Source: Diphasiastrum complanatum
Lineage: Eukaryota; Streptophyta; Lycopodiopsida; Lycopodiales; Lycopodiaceae
Assembly: GCA_029204225.1 (NCBI GenBank)
Contig: CM055098.1
Location: 6,711,746-6,775,745 of the forward strand
Length of the DNA stretch: 64,000 nucleotides
Direction: 5' to 3'
Positions within the stretch are counted from its first letter, which is position 1, and every line of letters starts with the position of its first letter. Both the position numbers and the translations under genes were made by a program. Of the stretch, positions 10,398 through 22,766 are shown in pieces. A model generated the notes under the pieces. The model was given only the letters and a program-made list of their open reading frames with translations, did not search any database and had not been told where the DNA came from.

Positions 10398-13165
10398 TCA
10401 GTAAAGAGTCTTCTTGGCCTGCCTTTGGTAGATCAGGTAGCCCGTGACATCTTCCATAAAATTGATGCGGTCTAGTTTCTTCAAGTCCTTTGGCGTGTGA
10501 AGGGACTTGTGGACTCCTGTTAGCCAGTCCTGGTCAACCCACGCTTGGAATCTGTGCGTCCAGGGATCGCCAAGGAAGGCAACTCGATAATACACATGAG
10601 CGACTAACAACTGATCTTCGACTTTGTCGGAAGCTAGTGCCTTATTAGGATCAAAGAATATGGGGGGCAAAAAATTGTCCCATTTAGTTTCAATCCCCAT
10701 TAAATACTCTAATTCTCGGGCATAAGTGGCTGTCGCGCGGACTGTTGGATCAAGACAGTTGAAATATTTATTGGCAAATATGGTGAGAGCCCTTTTGGCA
10801 TTTACATCCGTATCCTAATCATGCTCTGATGGAATTCTCGGCCAATTGAAATTTTGAATCGTGATCTTGTCCAGAGGGGTGTCGCATTCCACCCATTTGG
10901 ATCGTCGTGTGCATGGCAAGAAGTGCGCGTTCACCCGTTGTTGCGGACTTGTCACATAGGCCCTGATGGGCGTAGAGTCTCTTTCAAAAAGCTGCTAGCG
11001 CCACTCTGGTTGTGGTTGGAGGGCGGGTAATGCATGCAACTGGTTGCCCTTTATTGTCTGAACTGAAAAGGATATCTGTCAGCCGCCTCGTGATGACTCG
11101 TGGGGATACTTAGCTAGGAACTCATCGATTTTCTCTTCCATGGACTTTGGTCTTTGGAAGGCCCGGCTGGCATTATGGTGCACAAACCTCTTGATGATGA
11201 GGCATGTCCTTCCTCTTGGCTTTGGCTCGGACCTACGTCATGGCTTTGTTCTCGCATGTCAGCACCCGTATCAGCTGGTCCCTGGTCTTGGCCTTCGGAC
11301 CCTTGATCTTGACTTAACCCCCCTGTGTTTGCTGGCCTTGGTCTTGACTCGTACTTATCTATGCAGCATCAAAAACAGGTGGCGGTGGAATCACCATTGG
11401 AGTGGGTTGGATCTTCTTTTCCATGTACTGCTAGCAAGCCTTGAGGGCTTGTTTGGCCTGGGCGAGCTTGTGAGTTGTGCTTGCCCGGTACTTGTCGAAC
11501 TCTACCTGGTAGTTGTTTAACGTTTGGCTATATACCTGCACCTGGCGTCTGAAGAGATTAGTCTCTGATTGAGAGAGCGGCCTTGAGTCTGGTGCAGGTT
11601 GAGCTAGCTAGATGAGCTTTTCACTTTTTAAGGCTTTGACTTCCACCCCTAGGCACGTATTCTCTGCTTCGTAAATTTGTAGTTGCGCCTAGAGGGGAGC
11701 AAGCTGTTGGGATGCTTCGGATTGAACCTCTTGCACCTTCGTGGAGGCCTCTGTCAGTGCTTTGGATAGGCTTTGGATATATATGTTGAGGCCATCCTCC
11801 TTCTGCTGCAGCTTGGCAATCTCTCAATGCCCTTCTTGTTCATGTTGTTGAGCTAGAATAAGCGCTTGCTGCAGCTTCATGAGTTCTGCTCACAGCTGGG
11901 TGTTGCTTGTTGCCAGGTGGAGTACCCGGCTATCCAAAATGGCCTTGGCTACTACCGCCTCCAAGATGTATGTCCCCAAGGTTTGGTATGTCGTCGTTAA
12001 GTCTGTTGGAGCAGCCGGTACGCTGGCACTAATAGGGGCTTGTGTGGTAGCGGCCCCGACGACTTGTAGAGTGTCGTCATTGTTGTCTTCAATCAGGTTC
12101 TCAAGGAACCTGTTGTCATTTGGGGCAGTGGGATCTGTCCGATCTGGCGATGGTATAAAAATTGTCTGAACAAATGTGTCATTAGGCAACAGTTGGTTGT
12201 CCTCGGCAACCTTTGGTGGCGAAATAGGTGGTGTGAGAGAAGCAGCAGTGGAAACAAGGGTGGGGACTATTTGTCCAAACGAGAGGATGGGAGGAACAGA
12301 GGGGAACTGAAGTGTGGTGTGGATCATGGAAGGTGAGGATGGAGGAGAAATGGTTTGACGTGAGGGTGAAAAGTTTATGACTTGCATCCACGTTAGAGTG
12401 TCCGGAGACAACTGAGAATCTGAAGGGCTGAACTAAAGAGTATCAATGGTGGAGACAAGAGCAATGGAGGAAGCGATAGTGATGGAAGGTGTAGTAGATA
12501 ATGGAACAGAAGTAGAAGTGGTATCGACAGAGGAGACTAGAGTAGAAGCAAAAGCAGTGGTGGATGGAACAGTGGGGAGAGGAGTGACAACAGAGACAAG
12601 AGGAGGAGGTTGCACAGAAGAAGAAGTGGCGGTGGTTGATGGAGTGGTTACTACGGTGGTGGTGGTGCGTCTTTGGGTAGTAGATGGAGATGAGGATGAA
12701 GAGGCAGCGCCACGCATTCGTTTGCTGGCCATTGTGTAGGTTGGGAGGAAGTGGATGCTACAGATGGTGGATAGAGATTAGTGTGTGGCACGATGGAAGA
12801 CAGAAGGGTTGAGAAGTGAAAACCGAGCACTTTTGCCTCGAGAAGTGCACAGGCAAAATTACACAGCAGGGGTCCTGCTGCAATACACTCACAGTTGTTG
12901 GGTTTGATGAAGATGGTTAGTTCATGAATGAGGAAGACATGCCAGTCGTATGGCACAACTATGGAGCCTGGGAATGCTAGAAAGGATTCCACTATCTGAC
13001 TCAGCAGCTTGGACTAGATTCTGTCCTTGCAAAATGTTGAAACAACCAGAAAGTTGTTCAACAGATGCGCAACCGTCTGAATGACGGATTCCGTGATAGC
13101 ATCTATCAGACCCACCATTGTTAGTTTGGATTGGAATTTCTAGTGCAGTCTGGATGACGAAAGGT
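10398..13165 (-). pseudogene. Accessory ORF of Ty3/gypsy element (downstream-of-integrase type)
   Basis: On the minus strand, 13140-12990 reads an AITESVIQTVAHLLNNFLVV block followed by CKDRI and IVES. This is clearly homologous to AITEPSIHVAAQLLNNFLMV, RKDRI and IVES in the plus-strand ORF at 51035-51150. After a frameshift near 12.65-12.73 kb comes a Ser/Thr/Pro/Val-rich stretch (12732-12200). A helical, Gln/Glu-rich coiled-coil-like part follows (about 11900-11420). A C-terminal globular piece (10700-10398) contains WDNFLPPIFFDPN and ends at a stop 47 bp before the LTR. Several stops and at least two frameshifts break it. The function of such proteins is unknown; position and order match accessory ORFs of Athila/Tat-type elements. 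Confidence 0.65.
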
Positions 13166-13169
13166 TTAA

Positions 13170-13826
13170 AAAGACCAAAAACTAGTTTTCTAGACGTATG
13201 ACACATGGCATCAATCTATTGATTGCATGAGCCACATCCTTTGGTTAGGTGTCACATCCCATGTGTAGAGGACAGCTCACACGTGTGGAATAAGCTAAAG
13301 TAGGCGAGTTTTGACTTCTAGAAGATTTCCATATAGTAGGAAATTGGACCAAAAATGCTCAAAATAGAAAGTTTGATCCAAGTGTCAATTTTGCATGATG
13401 ATTCACCATATGACAAAGCATCCTCACACGTGTGAGATCTGATGCATGATCAGTACCTCGAGCTCCAAGAAGTGTATATAGAGGCATATTTGGCCATAAT
13501 CAACATGAAACATCAATCTTGATTTTGGAAGCAATTTTGTGTCAATCTCTCCATTTGTCTTCATTCGTTTTGAATGTTTTGAGTTTCTATCATAGTGTAC
13601 TTTGTTTTCAGGTTGGAGTCCGTACTCTGGCAGGTTTTCACACGTGTGAAACCAGCAAGTACATTTACCTTCATTAATGATTGTTCTTGTTAGATTTTCA
13701 TTCCTAGAATTGATCTAGATTGATCTAAATCTTGCGTAGATTGATAGATCAATTATATCTAACATCCAATCCCTCTTGTGGATCAGATTAGGATCCATTC
13801 TTGGTCCTATTTTGCAGGTTTCCACA
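13170..13826 (+). mobile_element. Ty1/copia 5' LTR, family B, 5'-truncated
   Basis: The sequence from about 13170 matches the LTRs at 22767-23513 and 28978-29809, but the first roughly 200 bp of the LTR are missing; gypsy accessory-ORF sequence abuts instead. It ends GTTTCCACA before the primer site. It holds three perfect CACACGTGTG palindromes (13278-13287, 13425-13434, 13639-13648), each with the G-box core CACGTG. A TATA-like GTATATAGAGG lies near 13475. Confidence 0.85.
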
Positions 13827-14461
13827 TGGTATCAGAGCCAAGTACAAGAGGATTTATTGATATTGATGGGGTTGATCCAACACTAAGCCCAAATTAGCAA
13901 GTTTTTGGAAACTAGCTAATTTTTGTGTAGTGAGTTGGATTTGATAGGTATTTGCAATATTTTTGGACCAGAACTTGTTGTGGGCTGTAGGAACACTTTT
14001 CACATGTGTGAGGCCGTACAGATCCAATTTTGGTTGAGAAAATTCAAAAATTTGTACAATTTGATTCACACACACAAATTGAGAGATTTTTAGTGCAAAA
14101 TCAAGCTTTTTCTATAGAGATTCTATTCCTTTGATTTGTTCTTGGATTAGATCTGCCAAAAAATTAAATTTGAAGCTTGAATCAGGTGCATTGAATGAGT
14201 TTCTCTGATTTTTTGAGTGCATGTTGAAGTTGAGAGAGACATTGCCAAAAATCATAGATTAAGGAGTGATTTTGCAAGATTGAGACTAGAATCTAAATTT
14301 CCATCATGCTAGATTGGTTCATGAGTGATAGGATTGTGTCTATAAGCTTTCAAATTGCTAGAAGACTTTAGGTTCAGATCTCTTAGAGAAACCATAAGAG
14401 TTTCTAGTGTTTTTTCACATTCAAAAATGGCATCAATGGGTGGTTTTTTGCTTGAACCTAG
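13827..14461 (+). pseudogene. Copia primer site, leader and gag start, cut by gypsy insertion
   Basis: TGGTATCAGAGCC (13827-13839) is followed by a roughly 590-bp leader and an ATG at 14427 opening MASMGGFLLEP. The frame is interrupted after about 11 codons, where gypsy LTR sequence begins (14462). The rest of gag, protease and the front of integrase of this copia element are missing; it resumes at about 20461. Confidence 0.7.
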
Positions 14462-15721
14462 TGAAAGGCTCTATCGTACTATACCAATAGGGTTAATATA
14501 GATTTTATAGTAAATAATGTCATTCCCACAGAGGACAGCGTTAGAAAGTTATGTTTTTGGTACAGTTATGGCAAGTGGTTTCGAGTGTTATTCTGGTTGT
14601 TGACAGACATTAAAAAGTAACCAGTATTACTTATATTTGGGATGGGTAGTGTTAATAAATTCAGAACAACAATCTGGCCTCTATCGAATTGGATGAAGCG
14701 CGTTCTACAAATGAGAGGTTATCAGAGTAGTATAGCAGTACTACACTCTGGCTGATTAAGGTGTCAACAGAGAATTGAGAATTGTTCGATGTATTCGCGA
14801 TTGTGCAGACAATTAATTAATCGTGTTCGCGAACTATTTGTTTCTAGACAGAAGTCCTCAACAACTAAAGTCCAAATGGTTAAAGAACACTAAGAGTTTT
14901 AGAATACGTTAGAAACTTATGTCAATGCCAATCAGGAAGACAGATCAAAGACTTAATTCTTCAGGCAGGGACTATCATCACATATGTATACATACAACTT
15001 TATTCAATGATCGTGCTAGACTGTACCAAAGATAGTCGTTATTCGAGTGCCGAAAAGAAAGTATTCACGGCAAACGAATAAGATAGTTTAAAGACAGTTC
15101 TTTAGAGCAAGCTTTACGAAAACTCAACAAACGACTGTAATGCACTAGAGCGTCTGTCAGATCAGAGAGAAATTCATGAAATGCGTTAGAGATTGTTAGC
15201 AGACTCCAGATCACTCACACTTAGCAGTGCGGAGAACAGAGATAAGAGAGAATAACTCACAGAACTCTATTCACTTCTTCAATCTCTTACATAAGCAAAA
15301 ACTCTTCTCTCTCAATGATCGAGACTGAAGTGTGACATCCATATATGTTCTACGGACGAACAAACACACCTCTAAAACAACAGGTGCGTCGCTCTTGCAA
15401 AAGGGTCTATTAGACTGAGAATACGTTCACTTATATCATAAGAGGTATACTTAATTATGAGTTAAAATTACTCTAGTTTATCATGTCTTTTCATATCTAG
15501 TCGTTTTGTATGGACAACCTAGTAAAGGTTGTCCAAGACAATGTCTTTTCCCTTAAAAGGTCTTGTCCTTAATTACAAGGCAAGTACTTAGGAGATATAT
15601 TCCCGAAAAATGACTTAGGCCTCTTCATGATTTATACTTATCCAGCTCATATCTTCATTTTCGAGTATATCATGCCATATTTATGTTGATATTTAATATT
15701 TAACATTTTCATGGCATCACA
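14462..15721 (-). mobile_element. Ty3/gypsy 3' LTR (about 1.26 kb)
   Basis: On the minus strand the block starts TGTGATGCCATGAAAATG right after a purine tract (GAGAAAGGAGATA, 15722-15734), as expected of a polypurine tract and 3' LTR. It ends AGAGCCTTTCA at 14462 against the interrupted copia gag. No 5' LTR is present for this element because its left half is missing. Confidence 0.65.
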
Positions 15722-15734
15722 TATCTCCTTTCTC
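15722..15734 (-). other. Polypurine tract of gypsy element
   Basis: The minus strand reads GAGAAAGGAGATA directly before the TG of the LTR; this is the usual primer for plus-strand synthesis. Confidence 0.65.
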
Positions 15735-16029
15735 AAATGTGAAACGTCCTCGTGAACATATCATCTTTATTTCAAGGAGTATTCAAGAAACATTCTTGTT
15801 CGTCAGACTTTCGTTGAGGCGAAAAGATATTTCTTCGTGTATTTCGTCCTTTAGATATTTCTTCATCTTAGAGAATATATGTCTTGCTGTTTCTTTTAAT
15901 TGAAAAGGTTGTTTTGAGTTGATCTTTGAATTGCTGATGAAAACTGGAATCAAACTTCAAAACATCTTTAAACTTCAAAAAGTCAGCATCCCATAGAAAC
16001 ATCACCACGACAAAGACACGAATGAATTT

Positions 16030-18677
16030 TCAGGAATGATTCAGTTCTTCATATAACTTCTGAGCAAGCTCCAAGTTCTGTTGAGCTTCAATCAAGAGCA
16101 AGTCTTCTTTCAATTTGGTATAGCGGCCAACTGGTAAGTTGCCGAATTCTTCTAACTTAACCGGAAGTAATGTTCCATCGAACAACTCCTGGGTTAACTT
16201 GGTATCTTCATCTGAATGACTTCGCAGAGTGATTACTTTACAGTAACGAGCTGAAAATCTAATAAAATTGCTTTTAACATAAAGGTTCTGAACAAAAAAT
16301 AACGTCTTCACCACAAAGGTACCAAACTACCAGAATATATATGTACAAAATTGCTTATAACGAAATGACTTCCTTTTATCTTGCAAATTATGACGAATCT
16401 CCGCAAAATATTCTACAAGGTTTCGCTCCCAATCCACATATAGACTGAATAATTTCGGATAAGTGATATTTATTAGCAGACTTGCATCGTCAAATGCGTC
16501 TAAATCTACAACCACTTGTGGTTTGTACAGCTGAAATTGCGACTTTCGCTTCCAAAAATGTCGCTTATTATCTTCGTTTCGCAAAAATTGAAGTTCTTTA
16601 ATACGCATACATTTGAGAGCATACACAGCCAAAGAGCCTATGTATAACTCTGTCGATCCGAAAGGTACGACCTGGAACTCACCCTGGATTATGCCCCAGC
16701 AAAGACATCCTTTCTGCTCGATAGTGAGCTGGGCCCATAACCAGAAAAAGTCGTCCTTCTTCCATGGTCGCTCCTAGTAGTCGAAGGCGATGCCTACTGC
16801 GCCTGGTAGCATCATGTAATCCACACGCCATTACAACTCAATATTAAAATCATGTGGACACCATTTCCAGAAGCGATCATTAAATGCACGGAATCTGTCA
16901 ACACATACCTTTTTGACTAATTTCGTCGCGTTCGCTTTGGCTGAGTAGATGTAGTTGCAAAATCCTGAGTTTGCAACTCAGCAGCCAACTTTTGATCTTC
17001 CATTTGTTGCTTTTGGGTTGACAGCTCCTATTTGAGCTGGTCAATCTTTGCAACAGCCTCCAAGAATTCTGGATGGTCTGAGGCTCCGGTGCAGGCAGAC
17101 ACATCTTGTCAATTCGCAGCAAGGCCTGCAGATAATCATCATGCGCATCGGGCCCGCTGCAAGATGGGGTGGCATCACTGGAGAGCTCCTTCAGCTCTGC
17201 CAACTCTTCCTTGACAAAAATCTTTGCATCCTCGAGCGGTTGTAAGAACTCTACTCGAAAATTGTCGAGCATCTGGCCTTGGAGCTGGTTCAGCTTTGTA
17301 AGATCGACATTGATTGACCCTACGGTGGTGCTCAGGGACAAAGCAACTTTTGTCTTTAATCTTGTCATTCGCTCCTCCTGTAGATGTTTCTAGAGCACGA
17401 CATTATGTTGATTTGTAGCCAGAAGTTGCTGTTTCAAATTGAGTCTGAAAATTGTCAGACTTGGTCTTAATCGTCTTATTGGTCTGCTTCAAAGAATTAG
17501 CTTCCTTTATTAAAGTCTGAGGTTGTGTTTCGAGGGAACGATGTTGTTCGATCAGCTTCGTGTTGTCTGATTCAAGAAAATTGATCTTCTCAAAGGACTC
17601 CTTCAGAGAATCGAGTGATTTTCTCTTTGAGGTGATAAGCTGGATTGTGAGTTGACGGTGATACTTGTCGAACTCATATACTTCAACCACAAGGTTCGTG
17701 GCTTTCTCAGTCATGGATCAAAACCACTGGGGCTGGTCGTCTGGTTCTTTGTCATCTGCCACATGTGCCCCGGTGTCGTCTTCAGCAGCTACGCATCCCT
17801 TGTCTGATGTATCTGACTGGGTTGCGTCATCCTCAGAGGTGGATGTGCTCGGCTGTTTCTGAGATGTGGAAGCAAATGCTAGCTTTGAAGAATCCACAAT
17901 AGCAGCAGCTCCATCGGTGTCCATTGCCACAGCTTCAGTCTCCATAGCAGTGGTGGCTGCTACTTCGATTGTTAGTGCAGCATCGACTGGAATCGAAATA
18001 GGTATAGAAAAGATGCTGGAAAGATCTATTGGCTTAGGAACCAACAATCTTCCTGTCAGCATAGTTTTCTCTTTATCGCTCAATATGTCAAAATGAGCGC
18101 AGAGTCGAGATACATGGGCTCCAACTCCATAAAGCTTTTGGTGCTTAATCCAGCGCAAAAAGGCTTTGTATGTGATAATGCCGAAGCACACTGGATTACC
18201 CGCAAGAGCTTCTAATATATATCCAAAATTTTGAACTAAAATGGTAGCATCCGCATCCGTCAAAAAGATTGCTTGGTTTGCATATTTAAAAAACAACTTG
18301 AATGTTGTATCTCGGATCATAGAGATTTTGTATCCCTTCGTGGATATGAAACAATTGCTTAAGAAGTGGGCAACTTCATCCACCGAATCTTTGTTATTTG
18401 AAAGCAGCTTCCCATCCAGAGGTAATCCAAGAGCTGCGCAGAACAGGTCTTCAATGAAAGTGAAGAATTGGCCTCGTACGTGAACTTTGAAGTCCACCTC
18501 CGAAATTAAATGGATGGAGTTCACTAATTCAGTACTGACTTTAGAGAGAATGATAGAGGGGTCCACTTTTAGATCACCCAACATGCATCGATCCAAAAAG
18601 GACTGGATAGATGCCAGGTGGATTTCTACGCGTGCTTTTTAAATGATATTAGAGCTCGAACCTGATGCGGAAGCCAT
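16030..18677 (-). pseudogene. Accessory ORF of a Tat/Athila-like gypsy element
   Basis: The frame starts at the ATG complementary to 18675-18677 (MASASGSSSNII, then a stop, then KARVEIHLASIQ) and is open again from 18596 to 17718. The N-terminal domain contains EVDFKVHVRGQFFTFIED followed by ALGLPLDGK. This resembles the VRG...LGLP pattern of the so-called putative plant transposon protein domain of Athila-type elements (recalled, not searched). An Ala/Thr/Ser-rich linker (about 17960-17720), a coiled-coil-like part (17714-17403 and 17368-16900) and a C-terminal domain (about 16890-16030) follow, separated by stops and frame changes. It lies downstream of integrase and upstream of the polypurine tract. 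Confidence 0.6.
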
Positions 18678-19221
18678 TGTTCGAATGTTGAACGATAGCT
18701 TCATAGATCACAATAGTTCACAAGAAGGTTCTTTGATCGCAAAGAGTGAGCACAGGAAAGCATAAACTTCGTAGGTAGAAAGTGTAAAGAGGAAATATGG
18801 AAAATAACTCTGATAAGCAGTAGCGGTGTGGAAGAAATGATGACGTGGCATGGTGACTTGACATTTGTCACTTTCATTTATGGAGGACGCATGGCTCAGT
18901 GTTTGAAACTTTAATTTGCCAGATTGATCTTTAATTAAGGAAGACCGTTTGCAAAAAGAAAAAAAAAATTAAAAAAAAAACAATATCTATGAGCGTACAC
19001 ACGTGTGAATAATGATGATCACGTGGCCATCAATGGAGGGATACAAAAAGTAGGTCGAGAGATTCTCAAAAGATTCTCAAAAATATGCTAGAAAGATTCT
19101 AGAAAGTTTCGCGAAACTTATCGAATGATCTTTTAAAAAAAAAAAAGTATAGAAACTCACAAAAATTTCTCAAAAATTTTAGCAACATAGTAGAAAATCT
19201 CTCAAAAAACTGGAGATGATG
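18678..19221 (-). other. Non-coding gap between integrase and accessory ORF
   Basis: AT-rich sequence with degenerate GATTCTCAAAAA/GATTCTAGAAA repeats (19060-19240) and a CACACGTGTG near 18998. This is the expected untranslated spacer of the element. Confidence 0.5.
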
Positions 19222-19900
19222 CTAGAAAAATTCTCGAAAATACTTTTTTAATCCTGCATTTATTCGTTGAGCTTGAATACGAAAGGTTTTTACCTCGAAT
19301 TCAATTGGCAAGATAGGATGCATACATATGTAAGGAAATATGGTGTCTATTTTGTCATGATTTTTTCTGTGTTGCGATAAGACCAGAGAACTGATGGTAG
19401 TTTCTGATCTCAATCCGTTGCATGTGCAATAGTAATTTTGATCAAGATCTTACATAAGATTTCATTAGCTCTTTATGTCAACCCATTTGCTTTTGGATTA
19501 TACGGTGTAGTTTTTCTGTGTTTGATCAGGAAATAGGTTGTCAGCAACCGTATTGTATCATTTAGAAAATGTGTTCCTTGGTCACTTACTAAATCAAGTG
19601 GACAACCGTATCTTGTGATTATACTTTTGAATAAGAACGTCGCGACAGTTTTCACATCGTTTCGTTTCGTCGCCTCTACTTCAACGTTCTTGGTAGCATA
19701 ATCCGTGACAACTAAAATATAACGACATTTCGTATGTCAAGTAACAGGTTTGATTGGACCAACAAAGTCAATCCCCCACGGTGCAAGAGGCAAGATTGGT
19801 GTCAATGGCCAATTCATTGCTTTTGTAGGCTTACAAGATCTCTGGCATGGATCACATGAACGAATAAAATTTTATACATCCTTGAACATTGTTGGCCACC
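19222..19900 (-). pseudogene. Ty3/gypsy integrase, catalytic Glu lost
   Basis: The minus strand reads VVTDYATKNVEVEA (first catalytic Asp), then VSDQGTHF (second Asp). The position normally NGQ-x-E reads NGLT followed by TAA (473-475 of the 19-kb block), so the third catalytic residue is a stop. Downstream, PILPIEFEVKTFRI matches the region after the core. Integrase would join element DNA to the host; this copy is dead. Confidence 0.75.
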
Positions 19901-20460
19901 AATACTTGGCAGTCAATATCTTATCAACTATATTCTTCAAAGCAAAATTTCCACCAGCATCTTCTGAGTGTAAGGCTTTAACGGCCCTTTTAATGTCTTC
20001 AGTTTCGAGACATCTTAGTAGTTGATGGTCAGCACCGAGCTTGTACAGAACATTGTTAATAATTGTATAAGGTGCTACCTTATATTGAAAAACTACCTTT
20101 TGCTCCAAATCGTAACCATCCAGATATATCTGATCCTTAAGATAAATAATACTTTCAGAATATAACGAATTTGTAGATGAAATCTTGAATAAATGTTCAT
20201 TTGAAAAATCATCATTGATAGGGTCTTCAATTTTTCCGATGCTGAGTCGTGATAGATAATCAGCATTCGTATGATATTTTCCTTGATGAAGCTCTACTTG
20301 ATAAGTAAATTCTTGCAGAAGTAGAACCCATCGAGCAATTCGCCCTGATAGATTTGGTTTATTTACAAGATATTTAAGAGCATAATGATCCACATGAAAA
20401 ATAAATGCATATCCCAGCAAATAATGTCAAAAAACTTTAACAGAAGTTCAAAACTCTTCT
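19901..20460 (-). pseudogene. Ty3/gypsy RNase H end and integrase zinc-binding region
   Basis: HYLLGYAFIFHVDHYALKYL and VELHQGKYHTNADYLSRL mark the C-terminal part of gypsy RNase H. KILTAKYWWPTMFKDV marks the start of integrase, where the HHCC site is degraded. Reverse transcriptase is absent: the element stops near 20460, where copia integrase resumes on the opposite strand. Confidence 0.8.
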
Positions 20461-22755
20461 GGAAAAGCAACTTAATACTAGCTTGAAAGTATTAAGAAGT
20501 GATAATGGAGGGGAGTACATCTCCAATAGGATGAAAGAGTTTTGTGAAACTAATGGCATTAGGAGAGAGTTTACTTGCACATACACTCCACAACAAAATG
20601 GAGTAGCTGAGAGAAAGAATAGAACACTATGTGAGTGTGCTAAAGCATTGAGATTAGATGCATCCCTTTCTATTTCATTTTGGGGAGAAGCTATTTTATG
20701 TGCAAACTTTCTATGTAATAGAATGACTAATAGTGCCATTAATGGACTTACACCTTATGAAGTATTGTATGGCAAAAAGCCAAATCTTAGTGATTTGAAA
20801 GTTTTTGGATGTACTTGTTATGTACATATTCCTTTAGAAACAAGGAAAAAGGAAGATGCCACTTCTTTTAAAGGCATCTTTGTTGGTTATAGTGAAAATA
20901 AGAAAGCTTATAGGATATTTGATCCTATTACCAAGAAAGTTGTTGTAAGTAGAGATGTACTTGTTGATGAATCTCTCCAAGCCAAAGGAAAGGTGACTTC
21001 CAACAACACTCAACTTGTCAAGGATCATGCTATGGCTGAGGAGGAGCTTCATAGACCAAGTGGAACTTACTCAAAGTCCAAGGGTAAAGAAGATCAACAA
21101 GGACAAGGATTGAGCCATCAAGGCTCACTTATAGTGACAAAGGGGACAAAAGGGAAGATTCTCAACTACTCAACTCTTATACTTTCTTGACTACTATGCT
21201 TGAAGAACCAACTAGTTTTGAGGAAGCAAATAAGTCTCAACATTGGAGGAAAGCTATGCAAGTAGAGTTTGATGCATTAATGAAAATCAAACTTGGAAGC
21301 TTGTAGATCTACCTTATGGAAAGAAGCCTATTACTTGTAAATGGATATGTATATTGAAATATAATCAAGATGGTTCCATTCATAAGTATAAAGCTAGACT
21401 TGTAGCAAAAAGTTTTTTGCAAGTCAAAGGCATAGATTATGATGAAACCTTTGCACCTGTTGCAAAGCTTGTGACCATTAGAATAATCATATGTCTTGCT
21501 ACTTCTTTCAAATGGGAGATCTTCCAACTTGATGTGACAAATTTTTTCTTGAATGGATTCTTGTAAGAGGAAATCTACATGTGCCAACCCGAGGGCTTCA
21601 TCAAAGATGGAGAAGAAGACAAGGTGTGTTTCTTGAAGAAGAGTCTTTATGGACTCAAGCAAGCACCAAGAGCATGGTACTCTAGGTTGCATTCCTATCT
21701 TATTTCCATTGGATTTGTTGTAAGTTCTTATGAACCATCATTGTACTACAAATGTAATGACGGGAAGATCATTATCTTAGTTTTATATGTTGATGACATT
21801 ATACTCACAAGAAATGATCTAGATGGCATTAAAGATGTAAAAGTTTCCTTGTCTAGTGAATTTAGGATGGTAGATCTAGGACTTATTAAAGTTATACTTG
21901 GAATAGAAGTCACTAGAAGTAATGATTTTAGTTTCATATGTCAATCTAAGCATGCTAGATCAATCTTAGCAAAATTTGGCATGATTGATTGTAAAGGAGT
22001 TGAAACTCCCATGGAACTAAGTGTAAAAGTTTCTAAGGAAAGTGATGAAGCATCCTTTGAGGACATCACTACCTATAGAATGCTTATTGGTTCCTTGATA
22101 TACTTAACCATCACTAGACCAAATCTTAGCTCTTGTGTTGGAAAATTGAGTCAATACATGCAAAGTCCATCAATATGTCATTGGAAAGAAGCAAAAAGGG
22201 TGTTAAGGTACATCTCGGCTACAAAAGACTTTGGCATAGTTTATGAAAGGACTAATATTTGCTTAAGAGCATATTCGGACTCAGGTTTTGCAGGTGACAA
22301 GATGGATAGAAGATCCATAAGTGCATTTGCTACATTTTTATGTGGAGGAGCTATATCTTGGCTTTCCAAAAAGCAAGATACCATCTCTCTTTCATCAATA
22401 GAATCCGAATATAAAGCTATGACAACAACAATAAAGGAGGTTCTTTGGCTTAAAAGGCTTTTGGAGGAGCTTCATGTGATCAAGGATGAAGACATTCCAT
22501 GCATATATTGTGACAATCAAGCAGCTCAACAACTTGCAAACAATCCAATCTTCCATGCTCGAACAAAGCACATTGAGATTTCACATCATTTCGTGAGGGA
22601 GAAAGTGCAAGCAAAGGAGATCAAGCTTATTCATGTTTAATCATCGGATTGCATTGCTGATATACTCACCAAGGCATTGCCTAAAGATGCATTTGTAAAA
22701 TTAAGATTGGCTCTTGGAGTTATAGATAGATCTATGCTAGATTTACCAAGCTAGA
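20461..22755 (+). pseudogene. Ty1/copia pol: integrase C-half, reverse transcriptase, RNase H
   Basis: The integrase part begins QLNTSLKVLRSDNGGEY (second catalytic Asp) and has QQNGVAERKNRT with the catalytic Glu; the first Asp lies in the missing part. RT follows: KWICILKYNQDGSIHKYKAR, then FQLDVTNFFLNG, then after a stop at about 21565 a long open stretch (21579-22640) with LYGLKQAPRAWYSR and an intact LYVDDIIL. RNase H contains SYSD-like AYSDSGFAGD, LSSIESEYKA and YCDNQAAQQLA. A TAA at 22638-22640 precedes the last residues, which end LPS-stop at 22753. A frame change lies near 21190-21300. Confidence 0.9.
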
Positions 22756-22766
22756 TTTTTGAGGAG

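Noticed and set aside
12446-12739. Plus-strand 97-codon Val/Glu/Thr-rich frame
   Set aside because: Shadow of the Ser/Thr-rich minus-strand accessory ORF.
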